Counted from the first letter of the stretch, positions 1-9,046 are shown. The stretch is 64,000 nucleotides of DNA from CALMFG01 sp963674805 (GCA_963674805.2 CAXXNY010000022.1:186001-250000), one strand, 5' to 3'. Made by a program: numbers and translations. The notes: a model not told the origin generated them from the sequence alone.

Positions 1-206
1 TTGCCGCTCTTTTTAACCAGATCAACAATCTCGGGGTTTTCTTTTGCACATTCCCCTGTAAAGTAGAAGGTTGCTTCCACACCTTTCTTATTAAATAGAT
101 CAATTAACTTCGGCGTTCCGTTCTTTGCGCCGTCATAAAACGGCGTAAAACTCCCGACATCGGTTTCCATATCAATGCCGTATATGACATAAATTTTATC
201 TGACAT
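1..206 (-). CDS. Polysaccharide deacetylase family protein (NodB-like), partial
   Basis: Only the first 68 or so codons are inside the window; the rest lies off the left edge. The visible N-terminus reads MSDKIYVIYGIDMETDVGSF, followed by a stretch containing GTPKLIDLF and GVEATFYFTGE. This is the usual opening of a NodB-type deacetylase: the metal-binding Asp region, then the 'gtp.LLdlf...g..ATFF.tG' strand. Such enzymes remove acetyl groups from N- or O-acetylated polysaccharides. The gene lies 13 bases downstream of the GH20-like hydrolase and is probably the last visible member of the LacI-controlled operon. The start is the ATG at 204-206. Family assignment is fairly secure; the substrate is unknown. 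Confidence 0.72.
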   Translation of the reverse strand, partial: MSDKIYVIYGIDMETDVGSFTPFYDGAKNGTPKLIDLFNKKGVEATFYFTGECAKENPEIVDLVKKSG

Positions 207-219
207 ACTTTTCCCCCAT

Positions 220-2316
220 TTACAGCCACAGCCATCCCAGCGCCTCAACACCGAGATAAATCGGTTCGTCATCATATTGGTCCGGATACAGCTCATTCGT
301 CAGCACACGCTTCAATTCATGATACGGAATCATGCAAGACTTTGTGCCGGTTTCCGAGACCGGATTGACGTCGAAATAGTTATTTTTAACGATATCAAAA
401 TTCTTTTCGTTCAGCTCATACATCTGCAAAAGATATTCTTTTTTCTCTTTCTCGGTGCTGGCATTATCATACGCAATCGACGCTTTGGCCAGGTCGTAAA
501 TAACCCGGTTTCTGGCGCTGGCAACCATTAGTTTTTCGAAATGCGGCATATAGACTTTCAGCTTATCGTCCGCCTCCAAGGCTGTCATAATCGTGCTCAG
601 TTTGTCCATCAGCTCTGGCCAGTCTTCGATGGCCTGATTGATCCTGTCCAAATCGCGCGCTTCGACTTTGTTCCGAGCAAACGGGAATTCAGTCGGGAAT
701 ATCTTCATCTGGCTTTCGTGAATCGTGAACATATTCATCAGCACATACAAAATATCATCTTTCAGGTCCTCTCCGAACACAGCGGCTATCGCATAATCGT
801 AAAACGCGTCAGGCTCAAGGTAGGCCCCCCAGCCGTAAAATGCATGCGCAAATAAATGGATAAAGAATCCGTACCATTCGAACATATAGCCGTTTATTCC
901 TTTAACCCCCAACTTTGCCGAGCCGATATGCTGGCGGATGTCTTCTTCTAAGAACTGATCGTTGCTCTCTTCGTCACACCTCAGACCGTTGCGGCGGCAT
1001 ATTCGGATCAGGCGTCCGAAACACGAAGATACGGCATTGGATTCGGTATCCCTTGCCCAGATTCGGTCCTTACCGAATGCCTCGGCCCATTTTTCAAATT
1101 CCGAGTCCGGAACATATAATCCCGGCGCCCAGAACAGCAAGATATCATCAGGGACGCTCGCCACCATTTCCTGCATCAAGTCAGCTGGTTTTTCCAACGG
1201 CGGCTGCCGCCATGCGCGCAGGCCAATCTGACAATCCGGGTTTTCATCCCGAATCACGTCATACAGTGCCATCAGCAGCTGATTGTTGGCCTTATGTTTG
1301 GCTTCTTCCAGCGAGTCTGCGTCTTTCAGGAAGTTTTCTTTGCACCGGTCACAGTCGCAGTACCAGAAGGCTTCTTCACTTTCTTCAAAATCAATGCCGT
1401 CAAACCCAAGCTGTACAATCCGGCGGAATGACGCTTTCAGGTAAGCGATATTATCTTCGTCGCTGAGGCAGAGGCAGTCAAAGTCATTGATGTACTTACT
1501 GCCTTCGGGCAGTAGCATACGCTTATCTTTATTAATGCTCGGGTATCCGCCGTTATAGCTGTTAAGCCCGACATAGGCAAAGAACGATACCCCGAGTTTG
1601 TGCCCGTATTCAATCAGCTTGCCCAAGAACTCTTTATCAAGGTTTGGGTGCATATATTCAATTGTGACCCAGTTGTTGCTTTCCTTATTCCATACTTTCA
1701 TTTTATAGTTTTTTAAGATTGTTTCCGGATATGCGTCAAACTCAAACGGCCAATAGCCGTACATACACATATTAAACTGGTTAATCTTAAGGTCAGAACA
1801 AATGTTGAGGTATTCGATCCACTCGTCGTATCCCCAAAGCTGCATATCAAATCCAAGCCTGCCGTAACCCGCATACCACGCGAAGGTGTTGGAAACCGCA
1901 CGCTGTTCGACGGTCGGCCAGTCTGTGATTTCACAGCACGCCATTTGATATCCGGATTTTGTTTTCTCAAAAAGCTGCTTTAGTGTAGAAAGCGCATTGG
2001 TAAATCCGTCTTTTTTTATAAAGGAAATATCAGCCCCATTATCGCCGATTTTTATACAATATCCCTGTTTTTCGAACAACCCGCTCACGGCGCCTTCCGG
2101 CAGTTCCGCGTTGTCACGGATACGAACGGTATATGACTCCGGTTCTTCTGTTTTTAAGACTGCGATATCCGGGTAGTTCCACATCTTGATGTCGATAATT
2201 TCAAAAATGTCAAATGTTTTCCTGGCTCTCAAATCCTCAAAGCAGAGTTTTGAAAACTCACCTGTTTTGTTCCCTGTCTCTTTGATTTCTTTTGGAATTG
2301 GAATAATTTTTTTCAT
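220..2316 (-). CDS. GH20-like / alpha-glucuronidase-like TIM-barrel glycoside hydrolase
   Basis: A 698-residue protein without a signal peptide, so probably cytoplasmic. Residues about 1-120 resemble the small alpha/beta domain that precedes GH20 and GH67 barrels. The segment from about 135 (VEQRAVSNTFAW, then D.W..YLN....K.NQFN) matches the start of a hexosaminidase-type (beta/alpha)8 barrel. A later strand reads GFDGIDFEESEEAFW and contains acidic residues placed like the catalytic Asp-Glu pair of GH20. It is followed directly by YCDCDRCKENF, a CxCxxC motif typical of the uncharacterised GH20-like/DUF4838 group. The gene is 6 bases downstream of the M81 peptidase. It presumably trims an oligosaccharide imported by the CUT2 transporter, but the sugar cannot be named. 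Annotation at family level only. Confidence 0.6.
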   Translation of the reverse strand: MKKIIPIPKEIKETGNKTGEFSKLCFEDLRARKTFDIFEIIDIKMWNYPDIAVLKTEEPESYTVRIRDNAELPEGAVSGLFEKQGYCIKIGDNGADISFIKKDGFTNALSTLKQLFEKTKSGYQMACCEITDWPTVEQRAVSNTFAWYAGYGRLGFDMQLWGYDEWIEYLNICSDLKINQFNMCMYGYWPFEFDAYPETILKNYKMKVWNKESNNWVTIEYMHPNLDKEFLGKLIEYGHKLGVSFFAYVGLNSYNGGYPSINKDKRMLLPEGSKYINDFDCLCLSDEDNIAYLKASFRRIVQLGFDGIDFEESEEAFWYCDCDRCKENFLKDADSLEEAKHKANNQLLMALYDVIRDENPDCQIGLRAWRQPPLEKPADLMQEMVASVPDDILLFWAPGLYVPDSEFEKWAEAFGKDRIWARDTESNAVSSCFGRLIRICRRNGLRCDEESNDQFLEEDIRQHIGSAKLGVKGINGYMFEWYGFFIHLFAHAFYGWGAYLEPDAFYDYAIAAVFGEDLKDDILYVLMNMFTIHESQMKIFPTEFPFARNKVEARDLDRINQAIEDWPELMDKLSTIMTALEADDKLKVYMPHFEKLMVASARNRVIYDLAKASIAYDNASTEKEKKEYLLQMYELNEKNFDIVKNNYFDVNPVSETGTKSCMIPYHELKRVLTNELYPDQYDDEPIYLGVEALGWLWL

Positions 2317-2322
2317 CGTTTA

Positions 2323-3765
2323 TCACTCCGTAGCCAGCGGCTCCGGCCGCCATTCAAATTGTGCGTCCAGCGGATAAACCGGATGGACGATGCGTTTATA
2401 CGCAATGCTTTCAAATAGGTTTGTGCTCGCACCAGGTGTCAGCACAAAAATATCATTATCTGATATATCATGAAGTTTTGGGAATAAATACCCCATCTTT
2501 AGGACAATCGTATCATATTCTTCGGCATGAACGCCAGCACTATCAAAGTGCTGCTTTGATATATATGCCGCCCTGACATCGGTAATCACGATATCAATTG
2601 CTCCTGTGGATACAGTCATCGAACGTCCGGCCTTTTCGCCGCTCCAGCCGGTTACATCGCCGAAGCACTTAATCGTCCCCGACACATTGACCGCAACCAT
2701 ATTAGGTGCGTCATGCTTTTCGCCCAGCCTAAAAGAAATTTCCTGCCCGACGGCTGAATTTTGATAACGGTCTATGATGTCTTTTGAGGTAACGGCGCAA
2801 ATCAGTACGTTTTCTAAATCTGACTTCATCACGGCGTCCAGCATCAGCGTGCCTTCGCCTTCAGCACCGGCGGTGGTATTGTCGCCGGAATCACATAAGA
2901 ATACCGGCTTTGAATCCGCCTTTTTCGCATATGCCAGCGCATCCGGAATCAGCATCGCCTGGTCGCCGAGCTTCATTTTATCTTTTCCGTCCCAGAACAT
3001 CTGTGCCAGCTGCTCCGCTTTACCCAAAGCCTTTTCATGGTTTTGATTATGCATCACAATGACACTCGGCCCGACATATTCAAAATCCGCCCACGGCTGT
3101 CCGTTGAAAAAAGCCGCTGAGAAGATGTCCGAATCTTTCTCCATCTCACCGAGCTGCTGCATGATTTCAAACAGCGGCGGTTTAGCGGTTACCGCAGCAT
3201 CTGCGGCCAAAACAGGCACTTTGATCATCACCGGCTTGGGCAGAACGCCTTGTTTGATACAGCGTATCAGTCCCTGTGTCGCCCGTATTTCGGTCAAGTC
3301 ATGATCCGTGTGCGGTGCGGTGCGGAATCCCTGTACAATGTTGACCCGCCCGACAAAGGCTGGAGTGTTGTTGGCGTGGAAGTCCAGTGCCACCGCAATC
3401 GGGATTTGATTGCCCATCTTTTCTCTGATCCGCTTAAGCAGCGCTTCCTCACCGCTTCCCAGTCCGCTGACATACATTGACCCGTGCAGGTAAAGATAGA
3501 TACCGTCTATCGTCTCCTGGCCTTCCAGACACTGCATGATTTCATCAGCAATCCGTTTAAACGCATCCTGTTCCACGCATCCGGCAGGCAGGGCGCTGGC
3601 AAAAATGCCGGGGATCATCTCGCATCCGGCATCCTTAAATACCTGAGAAGCGGCCAATTTTTCGGCCGCATCAGTTCCTCTCAGTATTTCAAAGTCATCG
3701 TATCCCGCATTTCTCTTGCAAAATGTATTCGATTCGCATTGAAACGAAGCGGCAAAAATCCTCAT
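2323..3765 (-). CDS. M81 family metallopeptidase (MlrC-like)
   Basis: A 480-residue protein starting MRIFAASFQCESNTF, the diagnostic opening of MlrC/DUF1485 proteins. Candidate metal ligands and active-site segments are visible in order: YLHGSM (about residue 92), ALDFHAN (about 124) and RTAPHTD (about 146). A C-terminal MlrC domain follows with CDSGDNTTAGAEG and a run ending GVHAEEYDTIVLKMGY. MlrC is named for microcystin degradation, but most homologues sit in catabolic operons and are thought to hydrolyse small amides or cyclic amides. Here it lies between the transducer-like protein and the GH20-like hydrolase, downstream of an ABC transporter and an M24-family hydrolase, so an amide- or amino-sugar-derived substrate is reasonable inference. 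Family is secure; reaction unknown. Confidence 0.85.
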   Translation of the reverse strand: MRIFAASFQCESNTFCKRNAGYDDFEILRGTDAAEKLAASQVFKDAGCEMIPGIFASALPAGCVEQDAFKRIADEIMQCLEGQETIDGIYLYLHGSMYVSGLGSGEEALLKRIREKMGNQIPIAVALDFHANNTPAFVGRVNIVQGFRTAPHTDHDLTEIRATQGLIRCIKQGVLPKPVMIKVPVLAADAAVTAKPPLFEIMQQLGEMEKDSDIFSAAFFNGQPWADFEYVGPSVIVMHNQNHEKALGKAEQLAQMFWDGKDKMKLGDQAMLIPDALAYAKKADSKPVFLCDSGDNTTAGAEGEGTLMLDAVMKSDLENVLICAVTSKDIIDRYQNSAVGQEISFRLGEKHDAPNMVAVNVSGTIKCFGDVTGWSGEKAGRSMTVSTGAIDIVITDVRAAYISKQHFDSAGVHAEEYDTIVLKMGYLFPKLHDISDNDIFVLTPGASTNLFESIAYKRIVHPVYPLDAQFEWRPEPLATE

Positions 3766-3786
3766 TATCTTTTCCTTATGGTTTTC

Positions 3787-4146
3787 TTATACGCTGAAGC
3801 CCTGTACCGGATAGTAGGCCATGTCTTTGCGTCTGTCCAGACGGCCGAAGTTTGCCACAACCGGCACATCGCTGTTAACCACCAGCGCATATTGTCCGAA
3901 CGGGATGCTGAGTTTCTGTTCACCGATCGGGAAGTCCATCCTGAAGCAGTTCACACGCTTTGCCGGTACAGTTATTTTTACGCCGACCACCGGGTCCTTA
4001 TCTTCATAGAAGATGTCCAGACTGAGGTGTGCGTCCTTGTCGTTGGTGTTCAGCACCATCAATGCCTCATGTCCCAACGGTTCCTGTTTTCCCTGCGGAG
4101 GCAGGTCGCCGTCCGCGAAAACCCAAATCTTTTTACCTAAATTCAT
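3787..4146 (-). CDS. Sensory rhodopsin transducer-like small protein (ASRT family)
   Basis: A 119-residue soluble protein. The order KKIWVFADGDLPP, then GHEALMVLNTNDKDAHLSLDIFYED, then ITVPAKRVNCFRMD and SDVPVVANFGRLD matches the beta-sandwich family founded by the Anabaena sensory rhodopsin transducer. The E.A..LN..D..AH....I.Y.D.EP core and the 'SDVP.V....RLD' strand are very close. No rhodopsin gene is in the window. Family members without a rhodopsin are known beside sugar-use genes, where a small-molecule-binding or regulatory role has been suggested. It sits 20 bases downstream of the M24 gene and 21 bases upstream of the M81 gene, co-directional with both. Function here is unknown; a ligand-binding or regulatory accessory role is inference. 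Confidence 0.8.
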   Translation of the reverse strand: MNLGKKIWVFADGDLPPQGKQEPLGHEALMVLNTNDKDAHLSLDIFYEDKDPVVGVKITVPAKRVNCFRMDFPIGEQKLSIPFGQYALVVNSDVPVVANFGRLDRRKDMAYYPVQGFSV

Positions 4147-4166
4147 TGTCTTCCTCCAAATCGCTT

Positions 4167-5339
4167 TTACAGGTCCTGCATAAAGTAGTCGTCCATTTTC
4201 TTAGAAAACGGTTCGCATCCGGTCTCGGTAATGATGTACCCGGTTTCGATTCTGGCGCCCTTAAACTTCGGATGCCCGAAGAAGCTGACATCCACCATGA
4301 CCGCCATTCCCGGCTGTAACACATCATCACTGTTCGGGCCAAAGAACGGTGCTTCGGCTTCCATTAATCCGATGGTATGGGCAAACGGGCAGACCAGATA
4401 CTGGATCAGTCCCTTTTCGGTGAAGTATTTGCGTCCCGGCACATCGATTTCACGTCCCGATACGCCCGGCTTTAACATCGCTTTGGTCAGCCTTAAGGTT
4501 TCACGCAGGTAGTTCATGCAGTCTTTTTGTTCTGATGTGAATGTTCCGGATACCGGCAGATTGTCGCCGAATGTTCCGGCATATCCCATATAACGGGGTG
4601 CAATCCCGATCATGACGGTTTCGCCGGCCTCCATCTTCTTGTTAATCGCGGTCGGCACCACCGCTTTTGCGCGGTCGCCGCTGCCCACAATGGTGGTATA
4701 GGCAAAGCTGCTTGCGCCCATTGACCGGCATACCGCTTCTCCGGCTGCCGCCACTTCATATTCATATGCGCCGGGGGCAATCTTTGCCCGCATGGCATCA
4801 TAAGCAAGATCCGTCATTTCAACGGCCTTTTTCATGTTCTCAAGTTCCCAAGGCGATTTAATCGCGCGCAGCACTTCGTATTCGGCCGTGATGTCAACAA
4901 ACTCTGTATTTGAAAAGCCTTCTTCAAGTTGTGTATATACCAGGTGGGGAATCGTTGCCGTTCCGACAAAACCCAGCCTTTTAATCACGGTTCCGCCCTG
5001 CTTTAACTCGTCATTCAGCTTTTTAAAGTCAATAATCGTGGCGTTGGGATATTCCTCATCCGGAACCATGAACACGGGGAAATTCCTGGTGTTCTTTATC
5101 GCGCTGCTCATTTCAGCAAACGGTTCGCTCTCCGGACCTCCCAGCAAAAGCGGTTCGCCTTTGATCGGTACCAGCACCGCGCCGCTCTCAAACTGCGGGC
5201 ACCAGCCGGTCAGGTACCATCCGTTCGCTATATTCAGTTCATCATAATATATAAGCGCAGCATCAAGGTTTTTCCGCTCTAATATCTCTTTTACTTTCTC
5301 TATCCTTTTACTGGTTTCTTCGTTGTTATAGTATGACAT
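4167..5339 (-). CDS. M24 (creatinase / Xaa-Pro peptidase-like) family protein with degenerate metal site
   Basis: A 390-residue protein with the two-domain layout of creatinase and prolidase. The N-terminal alpha/beta domain covers about 1-150; the pita-bread domain covers about 155-390. Expected pita-bread motifs are recognisable but altered. The strand that normally carries two Asp ligands reads MIGIAPRYMGYAGT (Gly and Thr in their place). The HGxG...HE stretch reads HTIGLMEAEAP (first His kept, second lost). The next Glu ligand is replaced in PGMAVMVDV, while RIETGYIIT keeps the last Glu. Creatinase itself is a metal-independent member of this fold, so a hydrolase acting on a guanidino or amide compound is a plausible alternative to a dipeptidase. 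The gene follows the binding-protein gene and a strong hairpin in the LacI-linked operon. Confidence 0.8.
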   Translation of the reverse strand: MSYYNNEETSKRIEKVKEILERKNLDAALIYYDELNIANGWYLTGWCPQFESGAVLVPIKGEPLLLGGPESEPFAEMSSAIKNTRNFPVFMVPDEEYPNATIIDFKKLNDELKQGGTVIKRLGFVGTATIPHLVYTQLEEGFSNTEFVDITAEYEVLRAIKSPWELENMKKAVEMTDLAYDAMRAKIAPGAYEYEVAAAGEAVCRSMGASSFAYTTIVGSGDRAKAVVPTAINKKMEAGETVMIGIAPRYMGYAGTFGDNLPVSGTFTSEQKDCMNYLRETLRLTKAMLKPGVSGREIDVPGRKYFTEKGLIQYLVCPFAHTIGLMEAEAPFFGPNSDDVLQPGMAVMVDVSFFGHPKFKGARIETGYIITETGCEPFSKKMDDYFMQDL

Positions 5340-5378
5340 AATCTTATCTTCTTTCTTTGTCCGTTTTTCTAAAGGTTG

Positions 5379-5410
5379 TTTTAGTGCCGCTTTTTACAAC
5401 GGCACTAAAA
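5379..5410 (-). terminator. 11-bp perfect inverted repeat downstream of the binding-protein gene
   Basis: The arms TTTTAGTGCCG and CGGCACTAAAA are perfect complements around a 10-base loop, between the binding-protein stop (5448) and the M24 start (5339). On the minus strand the stem is not followed by a T tract outside the stem. It may therefore act as an mRNA 3' stabiliser or partial terminator rather than a strong terminator. It would let the abundant binding protein be made in excess over the downstream enzymes. Confidence 0.6.
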
Positions 5411-5447
5411 TCAATCTTTTGTTCAGAAGGAAATTTTCTGTTGAAGC

Positions 5448-6449
5448 TTATGAGCGCAAATCAACAAATTCTTTTGCTTCGTCAGCTGTTTTAACCGGAA
5501 CATAGTCAACAATGATTTGTCCCTTCGGGTCATTACCCATCAGGATTGAAACCATTTCTTCAACTGCCAGTTTTGATTCATGTTCAACATAGTCTACGCA
5601 GGTGCCGGCATAAGTACCAGCGATGATTGCGTTAAGCGCAGCCAGGTCACCATCAATACCAACGATCTTAATGTCGGTTCTGCCGGCTGTGATGCAGGCA
5701 TTCATAGCGCCAAGCGCCATGCCGTCATTGTGTGCAACAATCGCGTCGATGTCATCATACTTCGTCAACCAAGCATCTGTGATTTGGATCGCAACGTCTT
5801 TGTCAAACTCTCCGCACTGGGTTTCCACAAGTTCGATTCCCGGATATTCAGCCAAAGCTTCGGTAATACCCGCGCCTCTGTTAATCTGTGCTGTATGGCC
5901 GATAATTCCTTCAATCTGGAATACTCTGCCTTCGCCGCCCAGAAGTTCGGCAACCATGTTTCCAGCCATTAATCCGGAAGATTTAACGTCCGTGCCAACG
6001 AATGTCAGATAGTCGGTGTTTTCTGTGTAGGAAACCATTTCAACAACCGGGATTCCCGCAGCTTTACATGCGACAACCGCCGGGCTTGATCCTTCATAGC
6101 TCAGCGCATTCAGGATAATTCCGTCAACGCCCTGTGCAATCAACGTATCAACGTCGTCTAATTGTTTCTGGACGTCGTCTTCACTGTCGATCAGAACCAG
6201 TTCTACGTTTTCCATGTCGGCATCAATCGCTCTCATTGCATTCACAAGGTTCTTTAAGAACTCATGCTTCCATGCCTGTGTCGAAACGCCGATTTTCCAT
6301 ACTTTTTGTTCTTCCGGCTGTTCTTCAGTCGTTGCTGCAGCCTGCTCAACAGCTTCCTGCGGTTCTTCAGCGGCCTTTGGGGCGCATGCTGTCAGAGAAA
6401 GCGACAGAATCATCACTAAGACCAACAGGATTGTTAGCGTTTTCCTCAT
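5448..6449 (-). CDS. Sugar ABC transporter substrate-binding lipoprotein (CUT2, RbsB-like)
   Basis: A 333-residue secreted lipoprotein. The N-terminus MRKTLTILLV...LSLTAC has a positively charged start, a hydrophobic core and a lipobox ending at Cys22, followed by an Ala/Glu/Gln-rich linker. The body is a type-1 periplasmic-binding fold of the ribose/galactose class: KIGVSTQAW, DTLIAQGVDGIILNA, FVGTDVKSSGLMAG, IVAHNDGMALGAM and IVGIDGD are all in the expected places. The start was set at 6449, five codons inside the longest frame, because GGAGGT lies 7 bases upstream of that ATG. It follows the permease by 50 bases. The ligand cannot be read from sequence. Confidence 0.9.
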   Translation of the reverse strand: MRKTLTILLVLVMILSLSLTACAPKAAEEPQEAVEQAAATTEEQPEEQKVWKIGVSTQAWKHEFLKNLVNAMRAIDADMENVELVLIDSEDDVQKQLDDVDTLIAQGVDGIILNALSYEGSSPAVVACKAAGIPVVEMVSYTENTDYLTFVGTDVKSSGLMAGNMVAELLGGEGRVFQIEGIIGHTAQINRGAGITEALAEYPGIELVETQCGEFDKDVAIQITDAWLTKYDDIDAIVAHNDGMALGAMNACITAGRTDIKIVGIDGDLAALNAIIAGTYAGTCVDYVEHESKLAVEEMVSILMGNDPKGQIIVDYVPVKTADEAKEFVDLRS

Positions 6450-6499
6450 CTTTTCTACCTCCATTTTTGATTCGTTTAATTAATGCATTCGCATTAAAA

Positions 6500-7501
6500 T
6501 CATATTCTTTTTGTGCGGCTGTCTAATATAACGGCACCCGCAATAATAATCCCTTGAATAATCTGCTGATAATAAGACGACACAGCGAGCAATACCAAGC
6601 CGTTATTCAGAACGCCGATGATCAGCGCACCAATGATTGTACCGCCCACCTTTCCGGCTCCGCCCGAAAGGCTGGCTCCGCCGATAATAACAGCAGCGAT
6701 CGCATCAAGCTCATAGCCCGCCGCTGCTGCCGGCTGGCCGGATGTGATGCGTGATGCGAGCACGATACCCGCAACGCCGCAGAGCAGTCCGTTCACAACA
6801 AAGGTTAAAAACTTGACTCGCGCTACATTGACCCCGGATACTCTTGCCGCATCTTCGTTTCCGCCAACCGCGTAAACATGTCTTCCAAATTTCGTTTTAT
6901 AAAGAATCGTCATGACAACAGCGATACAGATCAGGAAAATCAATACCGATATCGGCAGGCTGATAGCTTCCGGAGAAGTTTTCGGCCACAGATAGCCGTT
7001 CCCGATTGATACAAACTTATCGCTGTAGATTGTATGCGGCACACCGCCGGATATAACAAGCGCAAGCCCGCGGGCAATCGTCATCATCGCCAATGAAGCG
7101 ATAAACGGTGCAATTCTCATTTTGGCAACAAGGAATCCAATGACCATACCCATGATACCGCCGGACAGGATGCCGGCCAGAATCGCAAGAATGTACATCG
7201 ACTGATTGATTTCCAGCACCAGCGAGGCTACAACACCCGCGACCGCGGCAACGGAGCCGATTGAAATGTCAATGCCGCCGAGTATGATGACAAAGGTCAT
7301 GCCGAGCGCCAGTATACCGTTAATCGATATCTGTCTGAAAACATTGATGATGTTGTTGGGCTTTAAAAAAGTCTCTGATGCAAACGACAATATGATGCAC
7401 AATACAATGAATATTAAGAATAATGCATATCTTCTCAAGTAGTCTTTGTATTTCCCAGAATTGAAGAAGCCCGTCCCGTTTTTTGCTTTAAGTCCTACCA
7501 T
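6500..7501 (-). CDS. CUT2 ABC transporter permease (RbsC-like)
   Basis: A 333-residue integral membrane protein with about ten hydrophobic segments. Family signatures are GMTFVIILGGIDISIGSV near residue 65, the cytoplasmic EAA-like loop GGNEDAARVSGVNV near 215, and DAIAAVIIGGASLSGGAGKVGGT near 265. It forms the channel for the monosaccharide-type substrate delivered by the adjacent lipoprotein. Its ATG follows directly on the TAA stop of the ATPase gene, and the ribosome site GGAGGAAAG lies inside the ATPase 3' end, so the two genes are translationally coupled. Confidence 0.93.
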   Translation of the reverse strand: MVGLKAKNGTGFFNSGKYKDYLRRYALFLIFIVLCIILSFASETFLKPNNIINVFRQISINGILALGMTFVIILGGIDISIGSVAAVAGVVASLVLEINQSMYILAILAGILSGGIMGMVIGFLVAKMRIAPFIASLAMMTIARGLALVISGGVPHTIYSDKFVSIGNGYLWPKTSPEAISLPISVLIFLICIAVVMTILYKTKFGRHVYAVGGNEDAARVSGVNVARVKFLTFVVNGLLCGVAGIVLASRITSGQPAAAAGYELDAIAAVIIGGASLSGGAGKVGGTIIGALIIGVLNNGLVLLAVSSYYQQIIQGIIIAGAVILDSRTKRI

Positions 7502-8995
7502 TTACTTTCCTCCCAATGCGCACGCGAGAAGTTGATCCTGCGTAAACTCATTCTTTTTAAATTCTCCCTTGATTTCACCATTACCCATCACCATTACCCT
7601 GTCGCTCATACCAATGATTTCCGGGAGTTCTGATGAGACGATAATGAGACCCAAACCTTGTTTTGTAAACTTACGCATCAATGTGTGGATTTCCGCTTTC
7701 GCTCCGACATCAATACCTCTTGTGGGCTCATCCAAGATAAGTATCTTCGGCTCCGTAATCAGCCACTTACTCAAAACCACTTTTTGCTGGTTTCCGCCCG
7801 AAAGGCTTTCCACACGCTGTTTTAAGCTGCTCATCTTAACCGCCAGTTTTTTTGAAATCTCCTGGCATGTCTTTAGTTCCTTCTTTTCGTTAACGAAAAG
7901 CCCATCCGAATATTCATCTAAATTCGCAAGCGTGATATTTTCCTTAATATCTCTGCACAGCACCAACCCGAGTTCTTTTCTGTCTTCTGTAACCATCGCC
8001 ATACCCATGTCAATGGCCTGCCCCGGATCCTTTATCTTCACCGTTTCACCGTCAACCAGCAGCTCTCCGCTGTCGTGTTTATCAATACCGAATATCGCAC
8101 GCATAACCTCGCTTCTGCCTGCGCCGATTAATCCGTAAAATCCTAAAATTTCGCCTTTTCTCAGCGCAAAATTAATATTCTTAAATACATTCTTTGACGC
8201 AAAGTCCTTGACTTCCAGAATCGTATCCCCGATTTCGGCATCGCCCTGAGGAAAAACATCTGTCAGTTCGCGTCCGACCATCATGGTGATCAGCTTGTTT
8301 TTATCGATATCCTTAATATCCGCAGTCCCGATCAGTTTACCGTCCCGTAATACGGTTGCGCGGTCGGCAACATCAAAAACTTCTTCCAGGCGGTGAGAGA
8401 TATAAACAACCGCAACGCCTTGTTTCTTTAATAGTGCGATTGTTTTAAAAAGCATCTTCACTTCTTCATCTGTCAGCGACGATGTCGGTTCGTCCATAAC
8501 GATCGCTTTTGCATTAAGCGATACCGCTTTGATGATCTCAATCATCTGCTTTTGCGCAGTTGAGAGCGTCTTCATCTTCTTTTTGGGATTTTCCTGCATG
8601 TCGTACTGTTCCAGCAGAACCTTTGCGTCGTCATACATTTTTTTGAAGTTAACGAACATCCCGCCGTTTTTCATCGGCTCTCTGCCGATAAATATATTTT
8701 CGGCTATATTCATATCATTAATCGGATTCAGTTCCTGATAGATCATGGCCAGTCCGATATCCAGCGCCTTCAGCGGCGAATCAATCTTCTGCTTTTCTCC
8801 CAGAAAAACAATGTCTCCGGAATCCGGCTGAAACAATCCGTTCAGGATTTTCATCAGGGTGGATTTCCCCGCGCCGTTCTCCCCTACAAGCGCATGCACT
8901 TCTCCGGGTTTGACACTGAAATTTACATCATCCAGCGCTTTCACTCCGGGGAAAGTTTTTGTGATGTTTCTCATTTCAATCACGTAGTTTGGCAT
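7502..8995 (-). CDS. CUT2 sugar ABC transporter ATP-binding protein (RbsA/MglA-like)
   Basis: A 497-residue protein with two tandem nucleotide-binding domains, as in RbsA/MglA. The first has Walker A GENGAGKST (about residue 37), a signature-like LSTAQKQM and Walker B AIVMDEPTSSL. The second has a degenerate Walker A (GLIGAGRSEV), the signature LSGGNQQK and Walker B ILILDEPTRGIDVG. A degenerate second P-loop is normal for CUT2 ATPases. It is the first gene of the transporter set, with a LacI-type operator and a TATAAT box in the 124 bases between it and the LacI stop. Confidence 0.94.
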   Translation of the reverse strand: MPNYVIEMRNITKTFPGVKALDDVNFSVKPGEVHALVGENGAGKSTLMKILNGLFQPDSGDIVFLGEKQKIDSPLKALDIGLAMIYQELNPINDMNIAENIFIGREPMKNGGMFVNFKKMYDDAKVLLEQYDMQENPKKKMKTLSTAQKQMIEIIKAVSLNAKAIVMDEPTSSLTDEEVKMLFKTIALLKKQGVAVVYISHRLEEVFDVADRATVLRDGKLIGTADIKDIDKNKLITMMVGRELTDVFPQGDAEIGDTILEVKDFASKNVFKNINFALRKGEILGFYGLIGAGRSEVMRAIFGIDKHDSGELLVDGETVKIKDPGQAIDMGMAMVTEDRKELGLVLCRDIKENITLANLDEYSDGLFVNEKKELKTCQEISKKLAVKMSSLKQRVESLSGGNQQKVVLSKWLITEPKILILDEPTRGIDVGAKAEIHTLMRKFTKQGLGLIIVSSELPEIIGMSDRVMVMGNGEIKGEFKKNEFTQDQLLACALGGK

Positions 8996-9032
8996 TTGGT
9001 CCTCTCACTTTGAATAAAATGTTTGCAATTTC

Positions 9033-9046
9033 TGACAACGTTTGCA
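9033..9046. promoter_or_regulatory. LacI-type operator O1 before the transporter genes
   Basis: TGACAACGTTTGCA on the plus strand (TGCAAACGTTGTCA on the minus) lies 38 bases upstream of the ATPase start and just downstream of a minus-strand TATAAT (complement at 9060-9065). No convincing -35 box is seen. The same 14-mer, with one to three changes, recurs at 10208 and 10357, flanking the LacI gene. The centre AACGTT is the usual LacI-family core. An extra half-site GTTTGCA lies at 9021-9027. Confidence 0.72.

Noticed and set aside
915..1466. Plus-strand frame of 183 codons inside the GH20-like gene
   Set aside because: Arg/Pro-rich low-complexity translation typical of an antisense shadow.
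3484..4140. Plus-strand frame of 218 codons spanning the M81 start and the transducer-like gene
   Set aside because: Both minus-strand genes have clear homology and this antisense frame has none.
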